Assembly: GCA_018609045.1 (NCBI GenBank)
Contig: JABAYK010000173.1
Coordinates: 4,471 to 50,899 of the forward strand
Direction: 5' to 3'
DNA from: Flavobacteriales bacterium
Lineage (GTDB): Bacteria > Bacteroidota > Bacteroidia > Flavobacteriales_G > Salibacteraceae
Length of the DNA: 46,429 nt
The notes beneath the pieces were generated by a model. It was not told the DNA's origin and did no database searches. It saw only the letters and a program-made list of their open reading frames with translations. The position numbers and the translations under genes are program-made. Below are positions 1-8,636 of this stretch, piece after piece (the first letter of the stretch is position 1; every line of letters starts with the position of its first letter).

Positions 1-178
1 GTTTGAAGGGAAGTAAAAAAGGCAAGTAAACAAAAAATCCAAACTTTAAATTTCCAACAATTCATTCTCTATTTCTATCCAATTTTTAGAAAATCAAATT
101 AAACCAATTTGACTTTAATATCTTAAAAATGATTGCATCAAAAATTACATGCAACCTTTTTAGCAACCTTCGTCTTAT

Positions 179-186
179 TACATTTG
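179..186 (+). promoter_or_regulatory. possible -7 promoter box for the T9SS trio
   Basis: TACATTTG fits the Bacteroidota -7 consensus TAnnTTTG and lies 16 bases before the TTG start of the first gene. I see no good TTG -33 element at the expected distance (a TTT is present), so the call is weak. The rest of bases 1-178 is AT-rich and I see no gene, RNA or repeat in it. Confidence 0.35.
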
Positions 187-202
187 AGGATTTGCAATTA
201 AT

Positions 203-3200
203 TTGGATAAAAGATTACTAATTTTCTTTTTCATTTTTACTTCTTTCTTGTCTTTTGGGCACGATCACTACCCTAATTATGCTTTCGTAAAAAACAAAGG
301 GCAGTTTCATGCCAATGTAAATTACAGAGTTGATATTCCATCGGGTAATCTTTTTATCGAAAACAATACCATAACTTATTTCTTTTTCGATCAACAAAAA
401 ATAAGCAACAACCATGAGGGAATTAAACCTTTAAAACCAAATGATTTAATTGATTGCCATGCGTTTAAACTCAATTGGGTAAACTCTAATCCAAACCCTA
501 TTATAAACGAAACCGAAAATTTTAATTATTACCTCAACTATTTTTTAGGAGATGTAAAAGCCACTGGAATTTATCCGGCCAAATCACTTTGGGTAGAAAA
601 TTTATACCCCAACATTCATGTAAAATGGTTTAGCGATAAAGGTTCACTTAAATACGAATACTTTGTTGAGCCAAATGCAAATCCCAATAAAATCATCCAA
701 AACATTGAGGGTGTAAAAGCATCCCTTAATAAGGGAAAATTGGTTTACAAAACTGCCTTAGGAACTATTGAAGAGGACTCTCCTTATGCCTACCAAGTAA
801 TTAACAATCAAAAATTTGAAGTTGAATGTAAGTTTGTTTTAAACAACAACAAAATTGGTTTTGAAGTGGGCAACTACAACAAAAATCTTCCTTTGATAAT
901 AGACCCTACCTTAATTTTTTCAACCTATTCTGGCTCTACTTCAAACAACTTTGGTTATACAGCAACTTTCGACTCTGAAGGTCATTTATTTTCTGGTTCA
1001 ACCATTTTTGGGGCCAATGGAACTTATCCTACTACACTTGGTGCTTTTCAAAATACCTTTAAAGGTGGAGTTGGTGGTGGTGGGGTTGCAGGTACAGATA
1101 TTGGTATTTCAAAATTCGCACAAGATGGAACTTCTTTAATTTATTCAACTTATATAGGTGGATTTGCCGATGAAATGCCTCATAGTCTTTTTGTAAATAC
1201 AAGAGATGAGTTGTATGTTTTTGGAACTACAGGATCATTTAATTTTCCTACAACCAAAAATGCTTATGATACTGCTTTCGAATCTGGTAACACCCCAATA
1301 AATTTAGTTAATGGGTTAGGAGTAAATTATGCTGTTTCATGTGATTTATTCGTAACCCGATTTAGTATTGATGGAACTTCCTTAATGGCTTCCACCTTTA
1401 TTGGTGGAGCCGAAAATGATGGAATAAACAATGTTGATTCTTTAAAATACAACTATGCAGATGAAGTAAGGGGCGAAATTGAGATTGACTCTGAAGACAA
1501 CGTTTACATTGCTACTTGCACAAAAAGTTCGGATTTTCCAATGGTTGGAAATCCATTTCAACCAACAAAGGGACAAGGACAAGATGGCGTTATCATTAAG
1601 CTAAATGCTGATTTATCGCAAATTTTATGGAGCTCATTTTATGGTGGAAATGCAGATGATGCGCTATACAGTTTAGCTATTACAAAAAACAACGATGTTT
1701 ACGTTACTGGAGGAACTAACTCTAACGATTTACCAGCCTTTTCAAACTTTATTTTTTCAGTTTTTGTAGGTGGAAGATCAGATGGTTTTGTAGGTAGAAT
1801 AAAATCTACAGGAGACACGCTTCAAGAATCGAGTTATTGCGGAACAGACAAATACGACCAAATTTATTTTGTTGAAACCGATAAAGAAGAAAACATTTAT
1901 TTGCTCGGTCAAACAGAAAGTCAAGGATTAGCATTTGTGGTAAACCTTGATCCTGACTCTATAGATTATTTGAATTACGATGCAGGCCAATTCATCATAA
2001 AATTTAACAGTGAAATAGACTCAATTTGGTGGTCAACAAGATTTGGAAAAGATGACAAAGCTAGACCAAGGGCAAACCCAAATATTTCGCCAACCGCATT
2101 TTTGGTAGACTTATGCAACTCCATTTACCTTTCGGGTTGGGGTGGTACAACCAACATTAATGCTGGAAACAATATTTCAACTACGGTTGATAGCATGTTT
2201 ATCAAAGCTGGTACGGCACAGCAAACTACTACCGATGGAAGCGATTTTTACCTTTTTGTTTTATCAGACGATGCCCAACAGGTAAATTATGCAAGTTATT
2301 TTGGCGGCAACCAATCATCAGAACATGTGGATGGCGGTACAAGTAGGTTCGATAGGAAAGGAAAAATTTACCAAGCTGTTTGCGCAGGATGTGGAGGAAA
2401 TTCAGATTTTCCAATATTTCCTGCCAATGCACTTTCTGCAAATAATAATGCAAGTTGCAATTTGGGGGTTTTTAAAATGGACTTTTTATTGCCTTTGGTG
2501 GTTGCCGATTTTACAGTTGATGAAAAAGGTTGTGCTCCTTATTCTCCCAATTTTACCAACGCTAGTTTAACCCAATCTTCAACCCAATTTTATTGGGATT
2601 TTGGTGATAATACTAGCTCTACTGATACACTACCAACCAAGATTTTTACCACGCCAGGAGCTTATACCATAAAGCTATCTTTAAGCGATACCAATTCATG
2701 TAACCTTTCAGATACAATCACAAGGGTTATTTACATTGAAGAAGACACATCCCAATTTTTGGCAACCAAAGACTTATGCTTTGGCGATTCCATAAATTCA
2801 GGTATTATTTCAAATCCCCAGTATTCTTATTTGTGGTTAAACTCTTCTAATGTTTTAGATTCGATTTCAGCCAATACAAAGTTGTTTACCGATAGCAACC
2901 AAACATTTACGCTACTTCAAAATAATGGTGTTTGTGTAGATTCTATTTTTCTGCCTATTCAAGTTGATTCTGTTTTGGTTACCGCCTCACCCGATACTAC
3001 TTTATGCAACACTGCTGAGATAATTTTAACGGGTTCTAGTCCTAGTCAGGTGCAGTTTTATATTTGGTCGACTTCAAGAAATTTAACGGATACCTTAAAC
3101 TTTATTTTAGATCCCAACCACTTGGTAACGCCACCAAATGCAGTAAACAAATACTACTTGCATGTTGTAAATACAAACAACTGTATTGGTGTAGACAGCA

Positions 3201-3991
3201 CCCAAATTAATATTTCAGGGCTGGCTCTTCAAACCCAAAATGATACTTCTATTTGCCTTGGTGATTCAATTTGGGTTAAGGCATTTTCCCTCAACCCAAA
3301 TGATACCTTAAATTATTCATGGACGCCAAGTAATGCAATATTGTCTAAAAACGATAGCAATCAAATATTGGTGAGTCCTGCCGCTACCTTAAACTATGTT
3401 GTAAATTCAACCAACCAAGCTGGTTGTCCCGCCACCGAAAAAATTACGGTAACAGTAAGTAAATTGAATCCAGATTCTGTGTTGATAACCTCATCTGCCG
3501 ATACAGTCTACTTGGGTAAAGCAGTAACTATTTCTGCTTTTCCTAATGGATACTCTTACAATTGGATTAATCCAAAAGATATTTCCACAGAGTTTCAATT
3601 TGAAGATACACCTCAAACCACCACGCAATATGAAGTTGAAATTTTAGACCCATCAAATCAAAATTGTACCTACAAAGCAATTAAAACTGTTTATGTTAAA
3701 GAAATTTTATGCGATGAGCCCGAGTTGTTTATTCCGACAGGGTTTACTCCAAATGGCGACTCAAACAATGATATTTTCTCAGTGTACGGGAAAAACATCT
3801 TAAACTTTGAAGTAAACCTTTATAACCGTTGGGGAGAAAAAATAATTACACTAAACAATACCAATCCAAGTTGGGATGGTAAAATAAAGGCCGAAGATGC
3901 TCCCGAAGCAGTTTATTATTTTGATGCCTCAATTGAGTGCGTTGACAACCAAAAGTTTTTCAAAAAAGGAGATTTAACTCTAGTAAGATGA
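203..3991 (+). CDS. giant T9SS-exported protein with PKD domain and gliding-motility-type (type B) C-terminal sorting domain
   Basis: A 1262-residue surface or secreted protein, probably an adhesin. Order seen: a hydrophobic signal peptide (about 3-19); an N-terminal region of the DUF7948 type opening with NKGQF (about 25-235); SBBP-like beta-propeller repeats with recurring STYIGG/FGGN-type motifs (about 240-710); a PKD domain with the WDFGD motif near 798; further Ig-like beta modules; and a C-terminal CHU_C/TIGR04131-like domain (about 1174-1262) with FTPNGD and NRWGE motifs, the hallmark of T9SS type B cargo. The start is TTG at 203: an in-frame stop at 185-187 excludes earlier starts, and this start puts the signal peptide at the very N-terminus. 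It overlaps the next gene by 4 bases (ATGA), and the next two genes are typical partners of this cargo class. Its ligand cannot be read from sequence. Confidence 0.85.
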   Translation: MDKRLLIFFFIFTSFLSFGHDHYPNYAFVKNKGQFHANVNYRVDIPSGNLFIENNTITYFFFDQQKISNNHEGIKPLKPNDLIDCHAFKLNWVNSNPNPIINETENFNYYLNYFLGDVKATGIYPAKSLWVENLYPNIHVKWFSDKGSLKYEYFVEPNANPNKIIQNIEGVKASLNKGKLVYKTALGTIEEDSPYAYQVINNQKFEVECKFVLNNNKIGFEVGNYNKNLPLIIDPTLIFSTYSGSTSNNFGYTATFDSEGHLFSGSTIFGANGTYPTTLGAFQNTFKGGVGGGGVAGTDIGISKFAQDGTSLIYSTYIGGFADEMPHSLFVNTRDELYVFGTTGSFNFPTTKNAYDTAFESGNTPINLVNGLGVNYAVSCDLFVTRFSIDGTSLMASTFIGGAENDGINNVDSLKYNYADEVRGEIEIDSEDNVYIATCTKSSDFPMVGNPFQPTKGQGQDGVIIKLNADLSQILWSSFYGGNADDALYSLAITKNNDVYVTGGTNSNDLPAFSNFIFSVFVGGRSDGFVGRIKSTGDTLQESSYCGTDKYDQIYFVETDKEENIYLLGQTESQGLAFVVNLDPDSIDYLNYDAGQFIIKFNSEIDSIWWSTRFGKDDKARPRANPNISPTAFLVDLCNSIYLSGWGGTTNINAGNNISTTVDSMFIKAGTAQQTTTDGSDFYLFVLSDDAQQVNYASYFGGNQSSEHVDGGTSRFDRKGKIYQAVCAGCGGNSDFPIFPANALSANNNASCNLGVFKMDFLLPLVVADFTVDEKGCAPYSPNFTNASLTQSSTQFYWDFGDNTSSTDTLPTKIFTTPGAYTIKLSLSDTNSCNLSDTITRVIYIEEDTSQFLATKDLCFGDSINSGIISNPQYSYLWLNSSNVLDSISANTKLFTDSNQTFTLLQNNGVCVDSIFLPIQVDSVLVTASPDTTLCNTAEIILTGSSPSQVQFYIWSTSRNLTDTLNFILDPNHLVTPPNAVNKYYLHVVNTNNCIGVDSTQINISGLALQTQNDTSICLGDSIWVKAFSLNPNDTLNYSWTPSNAILSKNDSNQILVSPAATLNYVVNSTNQAGCPATEKITVTVSKLNPDSVLITSSADTVYLGKAVTISAFPNGYSYNWINPKDISTEFQFEDTPQTTTQYEVEILDPSNQNCTYKAIKTVYVKEILCDEPELFIPTGFTPNGDSNNDIFSVYGKNILNFEVNLYNRWGEKIITLNNTNPSWDGKIKAEDAPEAVYYFDASIECVDNQKFFKKGDLTLVR

Positions 3992-4983
3992 AAAAGCTTT
4001 TACTCCTCATATTGTTAATTGTAAGTTTTGAAATCAACGCTCAAGACATTCATTTTACCCAATATGAGATTTTGCAAACCTATTTTAACCCAGCCAACAC
4101 GGGAGATTTCAAAGGAAATTACAGAGTTTCGGCAATTCACAGAAACCAATGGAGACAAGTAAGTAAGCCCTACTCTACTTTTGGTTTAGGTTTCGAGAAA
4201 TCGGGTTTTAAATTCTTTAAAAAATTAAGTGTTGGTTTTCACCTTTTGAATGATGTTGCAGGAACTTCAAACTTTACCACCAATAGATTTGCTCTTAACT
4301 TGGCCTATAGAATTCCCTTGTTAGATTCAGCTCATGAATTGTCAATTGGATTTTCTCCTGAGTTTTTACAACAATCTGTCAACCTCAATAATTTGACTTT
4401 TGGTGGACAATTCATCAACAATAGTTTTAACACCAACAACCCAAATGGTGAACCATCTACAAATTTTAGCGGAGCCAAACCAAATTTTTCAGGAGGAATT
4501 AAATACAAAATATTATGGGGTAAAAACCACTTTTTAAAACTTGGAGGTGGATATTTCAACTTTACAAACCCTGAAGTTATAGATGGCAATGCTTCAACAT
4601 TTTCAAATCGGTTAATGGCAAGTTTGGGTTATCAGTTTCCACTTTCTTCAAGGTGGTTAATTTATCCAAACCTATTTTATACTCAACAAGGCAATTACCG
4701 AGAAACATTGGGTGGAATTAATGCCGAATGGATTTTACGCAATGGAAAATTCAATTACCAAAGTTTACTATTTGGAGTTGTAACAAGATGGCAAGATGCT
4801 ATTGCCGCTTCAATTGGATTAAGATACCAAAGTTGGCAATTTGGTTTTGCCTATGATGTAAATACATCAGCATTTAACGTGGCAACAAATTACAGAGGCG
4901 CCTACGAAATAGGCTTGGTTTACATTTTTAATGTTTTTAACGAAGGTCATCGAAAATTTAAACATTGTCCAACATTTATTTGA
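3988..4983 (+). CDS. PorP/SprF family type IX secretion outer-membrane protein
   Basis: A 331-residue outer-membrane beta-barrel protein. It has a cleavable signal peptide ending near INAQ (about residue 18) and then the family signature: DIHFTQY, a FNPANTG-type motif, and an IHRNQWR motif around residues 50-56. Length is normal for the family. PorP/SprF proteins are outer-membrane accessory components, usually encoded beside one large type B cargo and thought to help its surface attachment or secretion. That is the arrangement here: translation is coupled by a 4-base overlap to the giant cargo upstream and by a shared TGATG to the OmpA-like gene downstream. Family membership is firm; the inference that it serves its neighbour rests on context. 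Confidence 0.9.
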   Translation: MKKLLLLILLIVSFEINAQDIHFTQYEILQTYFNPANTGDFKGNYRVSAIHRNQWRQVSKPYSTFGLGFEKSGFKFFKKLSVGFHLLNDVAGTSNFTTNRFALNLAYRIPLLDSAHELSIGFSPEFLQQSVNLNNLTFGGQFINNSFNTNNPNGEPSTNFSGAKPNFSGGIKYKILWGKNHFLKLGGGYFNFTNPEVIDGNASTFSNRLMASLGYQFPLSSRWLIYPNLFYTQQGNYRETLGGINAEWILRNGKFNYQSLLFGVVTRWQDAIAASIGLRYQSWQFGFAYDVNTSAFNVATNYRGAYEIGLVYIFNVFNEGHRKFKHCPTFI

Positions 4984-6896
4984 TGAAGTTGAATCTCTAC
5001 ATATCAATAATATTTTTGGTTTTAACTGTTCAAGTTTTTGCCCAAAAGCCAAAGCATTATCTCGAGTTGGCAGAGCAATCTCAAGCTATTGAAGATTATA
5101 CAGGAGCTTCTTATTATTACTTAAAAGCTTATGAATTAGACTCAACAAACTTGAATGTTTACCTCAATTATGCTCACGCAACTTTAAAAGATAACAACTA
5201 CAAAAGAGCTGAGTTTGCCTTTGAGTATTTTTATTTTCATCCTTTAAGAGAAACCAATGACGAAGCTTTGTTTTACTTGGCTATTTCTCAGCAATTTAAT
5301 GGAAGGTATTTACAAGCTAAAAAGAATATTTCAGACTTTATTAAATATGCTCCCATTGAAGAACCTTTGCTTCCAAAAGCCAAGCAGCTATTAAAATCTT
5401 GTGAATTTGCTTTAGAAAATGAAGAAAACCCGAAATATTTTGAAGTTGAGCATTTGGGTAGAAGTATCAATACGATTCACTCTGAAATTTCACCCATTTT
5501 ATTAGAAGACAGCTTAATCAATTTCTCCACACTTATTTACCAAGATTTTGATTACAGCAACCGACTTGCGGAAGAAACCGACCAAAAAGGAATTAGGCTC
5601 CAAAGGGCAGTTGTAAGCTCCAAGCAAAAACCGCAATTGATCGATTCTTTATTTCAAGAAAAGTATTTTCATGTGGCCAATTACTCACCATTGTGGGATA
5701 ATAAAAACTTGGTTACTCTCTGCGAAACTTCAAATTCTTGCGCAATTTTTATTTCAACTAATGATGATGACTCTATAACTTCAATTGAAATATTACCTGA
5801 AATTATCAATTCAAAAAATGCTGTAAATACACAGCCACGAATAGCTTTTATTGATGCAGACACATTTTTACTTTTTGCTTCCAATAGAGATGGAGGAATT
5901 GGTGAATTGGATATTTGGGCATCTAAATATTCAAGTAACTCATTCTCAAAACCAGAAAACTTGGGTCAGCGGGTAAATACTCCTGGCAATGAAATTACCC
6001 CCTACTTTTTAGCTGATAGCAATGCTCTATTTTTTAGTTCAGATTGGCATGAAGGCTATGGTGGATTTGATGTATTTAAAGTAAAGGGAAATATTAAAAA
6101 CCACAGTTTTCCTGAAAATTTGGGTAGCACAATTAACACATCCGTAAACGATTTGTACTTCAACTATTCTAAAGAAAAACCTTACGGAACTTTTGTTTCT
6201 AACCGAAAAGGTAGTTTTAGTGTTAAAGGCGAAACGTGTTGTAACGACATATACTTTTTCAAGCATCATGAAGAAATTCTACAAGACACAGTTGAAGTTA
6301 CTGACTCTCTTGTAGAAATTGAACTGGCAGAAAATATTGCAACCAAAAACACTTCAATTAATCAGATAACCCCAAAACCAAACTTTGATATTTCTAAAAT
6401 TGCAATGGTTTTCTTTCCGAATGATATTCCAAAACCAGGTAAAAATCAACTTACATCAAGCATGAATTATGAAGAAATTCATAAGCTATATCTTTCTCAG
6501 AAAACAGAATACACAGCTTTTGACTCAACCCTTGACTTCTTTGATATTCAATTAAATCAATCATTTGAGAATATAAATTCTCTTAAAAGCTACATAGATG
6601 AATTGAAGAATTCGGTTGATACTTTGCAAATAACCTTTCAAGGTTTTTCAAGTCCATTGGCATCAAAAAGTTACAACAAAAACCTAGCAGCACGAAGAAT
6701 TGACGCTATCAAAACCTATTTAAATTTAGAAAACCCTTCAACTAACATAAAGATTAAAAGTCTTGCGCTTGGAGAAAGAGAAAACATGGCCGGTTATTTA
6801 TCCGAAGTCACAAATTCAAAAGCTGTTTATAGCAAAGAAGCCATTCTGGAGCGTCGTGTAAATATTCAGGTTGAAATAAAAAAAGCCAAAAAGTAA
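4983..6896 (+). CDS. TPR-PD40-OmpA cell-envelope protein (PorE-like)
   Basis: An envelope protein of about 637 residues. The start chosen is ATG 4983, which overlaps the upstream stop codon and gives a clean signal peptide MKLNLYIS...VFAQ; an earlier in-frame start at 4965 would bury it. Order: TPR-like helical repeats (about 22-140); WD40-like PD40 propeller repeats with the SNRDGG..DIW and SSDWHEGYGGFDVF motifs (about 280-420); and a C-terminal OmpA-like domain (about 525-636) with NLAARR and a final RRVNIQVE motif, expected to bind peptidoglycan. This layout matches PorE, which ties the type IX apparatus to the cell wall, but without the lipobox cysteine. It forms an operon with the giant cargo and the PorP/SprF barrel. 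Whether it is the core PorE or a cargo-specific paralog cannot be decided here. Confidence 0.8.
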   Translation: MKLNLYISIIFLVLTVQVFAQKPKHYLELAEQSQAIEDYTGASYYYLKAYELDSTNLNVYLNYAHATLKDNNYKRAEFAFEYFYFHPLRETNDEALFYLAISQQFNGRYLQAKKNISDFIKYAPIEEPLLPKAKQLLKSCEFALENEENPKYFEVEHLGRSINTIHSEISPILLEDSLINFSTLIYQDFDYSNRLAEETDQKGIRLQRAVVSSKQKPQLIDSLFQEKYFHVANYSPLWDNKNLVTLCETSNSCAIFISTNDDDSITSIEILPEIINSKNAVNTQPRIAFIDADTFLLFASNRDGGIGELDIWASKYSSNSFSKPENLGQRVNTPGNEITPYFLADSNALFFSSDWHEGYGGFDVFKVKGNIKNHSFPENLGSTINTSVNDLYFNYSKEKPYGTFVSNRKGSFSVKGETCCNDIYFFKHHEEILQDTVEVTDSLVEIELAENIATKNTSINQITPKPNFDISKIAMVFFPNDIPKPGKNQLTSSMNYEEIHKLYLSQKTEYTAFDSTLDFFDIQLNQSFENINSLKSYIDELKNSVDTLQITFQGFSSPLASKSYNKNLAARRIDAIKTYLNLENPSTNIKIKSLALGERENMAGYLSEVTNSKAVYSKEAILERRVNIQVEIKKAKK

Positions 6897-6953
6897 CACC
6901 AATTTAACTTCATCTGGTAGCGAAAACAAAACAATTTCACTTTCTTTGAGGAA

Positions 6954-7769
6954 ATGAATTTTTACGGCTATTTATCAATCGTTTTAGGCATTGTGGTAAT
7001 ACTACTTGTACTCATGATGTACATTTTGTATAGAAAACAAGAGCGCTTGATTTTTTATCCTGAAACCTTACCAAATGATTACAAATTTGATTTTGAACAA
7101 CCTATAGAAGAGTTGAATTTTAATACCCGTAGAGGGGTTTCGATAAACGCCCTGTTATTCAAAGCAACAAACTCAAAAGGATTAATTATTTATTGCCACG
7201 GTAATGCGGGTAGCATTGCTTCTTGGGGCCATCGTGCAAACGATTTTTTACCCCATGGTTGGGATGTTTTAGTTTGGGATTATAGGGGATATGGAAAAAG
7301 CACAGGCAAAATAAAGAGAGAAAAAATGGTGCATAACGATGCCGGTTTTATCTATCATGAAATGCTAAAAAAATACGATAAAGAAAAAATAAACTTTGTT
7401 GGATGCTCTCTCGGAACCGGTGTTGCCGCAAAATTAGCTGCGCAATACCCATCTAGTTTTTTAATCTTAATTACACCCTACTTTAATTTTAAACATACCG
7501 TAGATCATCATTATCCGGTTATCCCAACTTCAATGATTTTAAAATATCGGTTTAAAACCAACGAGTATTTGCAAGATGTAAATTGTCCTGTAATTCTACT
7601 TCATGGCACCAACGACCAAACTGTACCTTATGAATCTAGTATAATGCTTTCGCATTTAAATCCTGATAAAATAAAACTAGTTACAATTCAAGGTGGTTCG
7701 CACAACAACTTACCTGAGTATCCTCTTTTTCAAGAAACCGTTAAAAAAGCTTTAAATTCAGCTATTTGA
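6954..7769 (+). CDS. membrane-anchored alpha/beta hydrolase
   Basis: A 271-residue serine hydrolase with one N-terminal transmembrane segment (about 5-26) followed by the alpha/beta fold. The oxyanion region is YCHGNAGS (80-87). The nucleophile elbow is GCSLG with Ser152, the acid is probably Asp221 in HGTNDQ, and the general base is His250 in GGSHNN. This set matches the BEM46/ABHD13-like family of small membrane-attached esterases or thioesterases (formerly DUF1749/YfhR-like). The substrate is unknown. It stands alone, 57 bases after the OmpA-like gene, and is followed by the promoter of the FKBP gene. Confidence 0.85.
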   Translation: MNFYGYLSIVLGIVVILLVLMMYILYRKQERLIFYPETLPNDYKFDFEQPIEELNFNTRRGVSINALLFKATNSKGLIIYCHGNAGSIASWGHRANDFLPHGWDVLVWDYRGYGKSTGKIKREKMVHNDAGFIYHEMLKKYDKEKINFVGCSLGTGVAAKLAAQYPSSFLILITPYFNFKHTVDHHYPVIPTSMILKYRFKTNEYLQDVNCPVILLHGTNDQTVPYESSIMLSHLNPDKIKLVTIQGGSHNNLPEYPLFQETVKKALNSAI

Positions 7770-7781
7770 AGCCCTGAAATT

Positions 7782-7810
7782 TTGAAGAGCATAGAATTAT
7801 ATTACCTTCG
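7782..7810 (+). promoter_or_regulatory. Bacteroidota-type promoter for the FKBP gene
   Basis: TTG at 7782-7784, an 18-base spacer, then TACCTTCG at 7803-7810. This is one mismatch from the TTG-N17-23-TAnnTTTG consensus. The start codon lies 21 bases downstream. Confidence 0.6.
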
Positions 7811-7831
7811 CACGCTTAAAAATTAAAAAAA

Positions 7832-8536
7832 ATGAAGATTTTAAAAAATTTATTCATCGGAGGAGTTGCTCTCTCCTTATTTTATTCATGTAATAGTTCT
7901 AAAAACAGTATGGAAACAGAAGGATTTAACCTTAACAATGAAATTGATAGTGTAAGTTATAGCTTAGGTGTAAACATAGCTAATAACATAAAAAGCCAAG
8001 GATTTGATGATATCAATCCAGCCGCTATGGCAAAAGCCATTGAAGATGTTTATACAGAAGGTTCAGAACCAATGATTACTGCCGAAGAAGCTGGTAACTT
8101 TTTAAATAATTATTTTCAAACATTACAAGCTAAAAAACAAGAAGCTGCAACCAAAGAAGGTGCTGAATTTTTAGCTCAAAATGCTGCAAGACCAGAAGTT
8201 ACTACAACTGAAAGTGGTTTACAGTATGAAGTTTTAACGCAAGGTGATGGCCCTAAACCAGCTGCTACTGACGAAGTAACTGTTCATTATCACGGAACAT
8301 TACCTAATGGTGAAGTTTTCGATAGTTCAGTAGATAGAGGTCAACCAGCAACTTTTGGTTTAAATCAAGTTATTAAAGGATGGACAGAAGGTGTTCAGTT
8401 GATGAACGTTGGTTCAAAATACAGATTTGTAATTCCTTCTGATTTAGCTTACGGCCCAAGAGGTGCAGGCGGCAAAATTGGTCCTAATGCTACTTTGGTA
8501 TTCGAAGTTGAGTTATTAAGCATTGCAGGTAAATAA
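7832..8536 (+). CDS. FKBP-type peptidyl-prolyl cis-trans isomerase lipoprotein
   Basis: A 234-residue lipoprotein that should catalyse cis-trans isomerisation of prolyl bonds in exported proteins. The signal peptide ends in the lipobox LFYSC with Cys20 as the lipidated residue. An N-terminal FKBP_N dimerisation domain follows (about 36-130, with the NEIDSVSYSLGVNIANN pattern), then the catalytic FKBP_C domain (about 140-232) with VTVHYHGTLPNGEVFDSS, the VIKGWTEG motif and a final YGPRGAGGKIGPNATLVFEVEL-type stretch. This resembles Mip/FkpA/FklB enzymes. It is a single-gene unit with its own promoter and a strong terminator. Confidence 0.92.
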   Translation: MKILKNLFIGGVALSLFYSCNSSKNSMETEGFNLNNEIDSVSYSLGVNIANNIKSQGFDDINPAAMAKAIEDVYTEGSEPMITAEEAGNFLNNYFQTLQAKKQEAATKEGAEFLAQNAARPEVTTTESGLQYEVLTQGDGPKPAATDEVTVHYHGTLPNGEVFDSSVDRGQPATFGLNQVIKGWTEGVQLMNVGSKYRFVIPSDLAYGPRGAGGKIGPNATLVFEVELLSIAGK

Positions 8537-8558
8537 TATAATTTACCCTTAAATATTT

Positions 8559-8592
8559 AACCCGTTTGGCTTTCGCTAAACGGGTTTTTTTT
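8559..8592 (+). terminator. rho-independent terminator after the FKBP gene
   Basis: A perfect 9-bp stem (8559-8567 with 8578-8586, AACCCGTTT/AAACGGGTT), a 10-base loop and a run of T. Confidence 0.9.
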
Positions 8593-8625
8593 TGACTTTT
8601 TTAAATATTTTAAAAAGTAAATTTG
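8592..8625 (+). promoter_or_regulatory. promoter for uvrB
   Basis: TTG at 8592-8594, a 23-base spacer, then TAAATTTG at 8618-8625, a perfect -7 box. The ATG of uvrB is 12 bases on, so the leader would be very short. The -33 element overlaps the T-run of the preceding terminator. Confidence 0.6.
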
Positions 8626-8636
8626 TCTTCTAACTT

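Noticed and set aside
4965..4982. Earlier start for the OmpA-like protein
   Set aside because: It adds six residues before a perfect signal peptide; the ATG overlapping the upstream stop is better.
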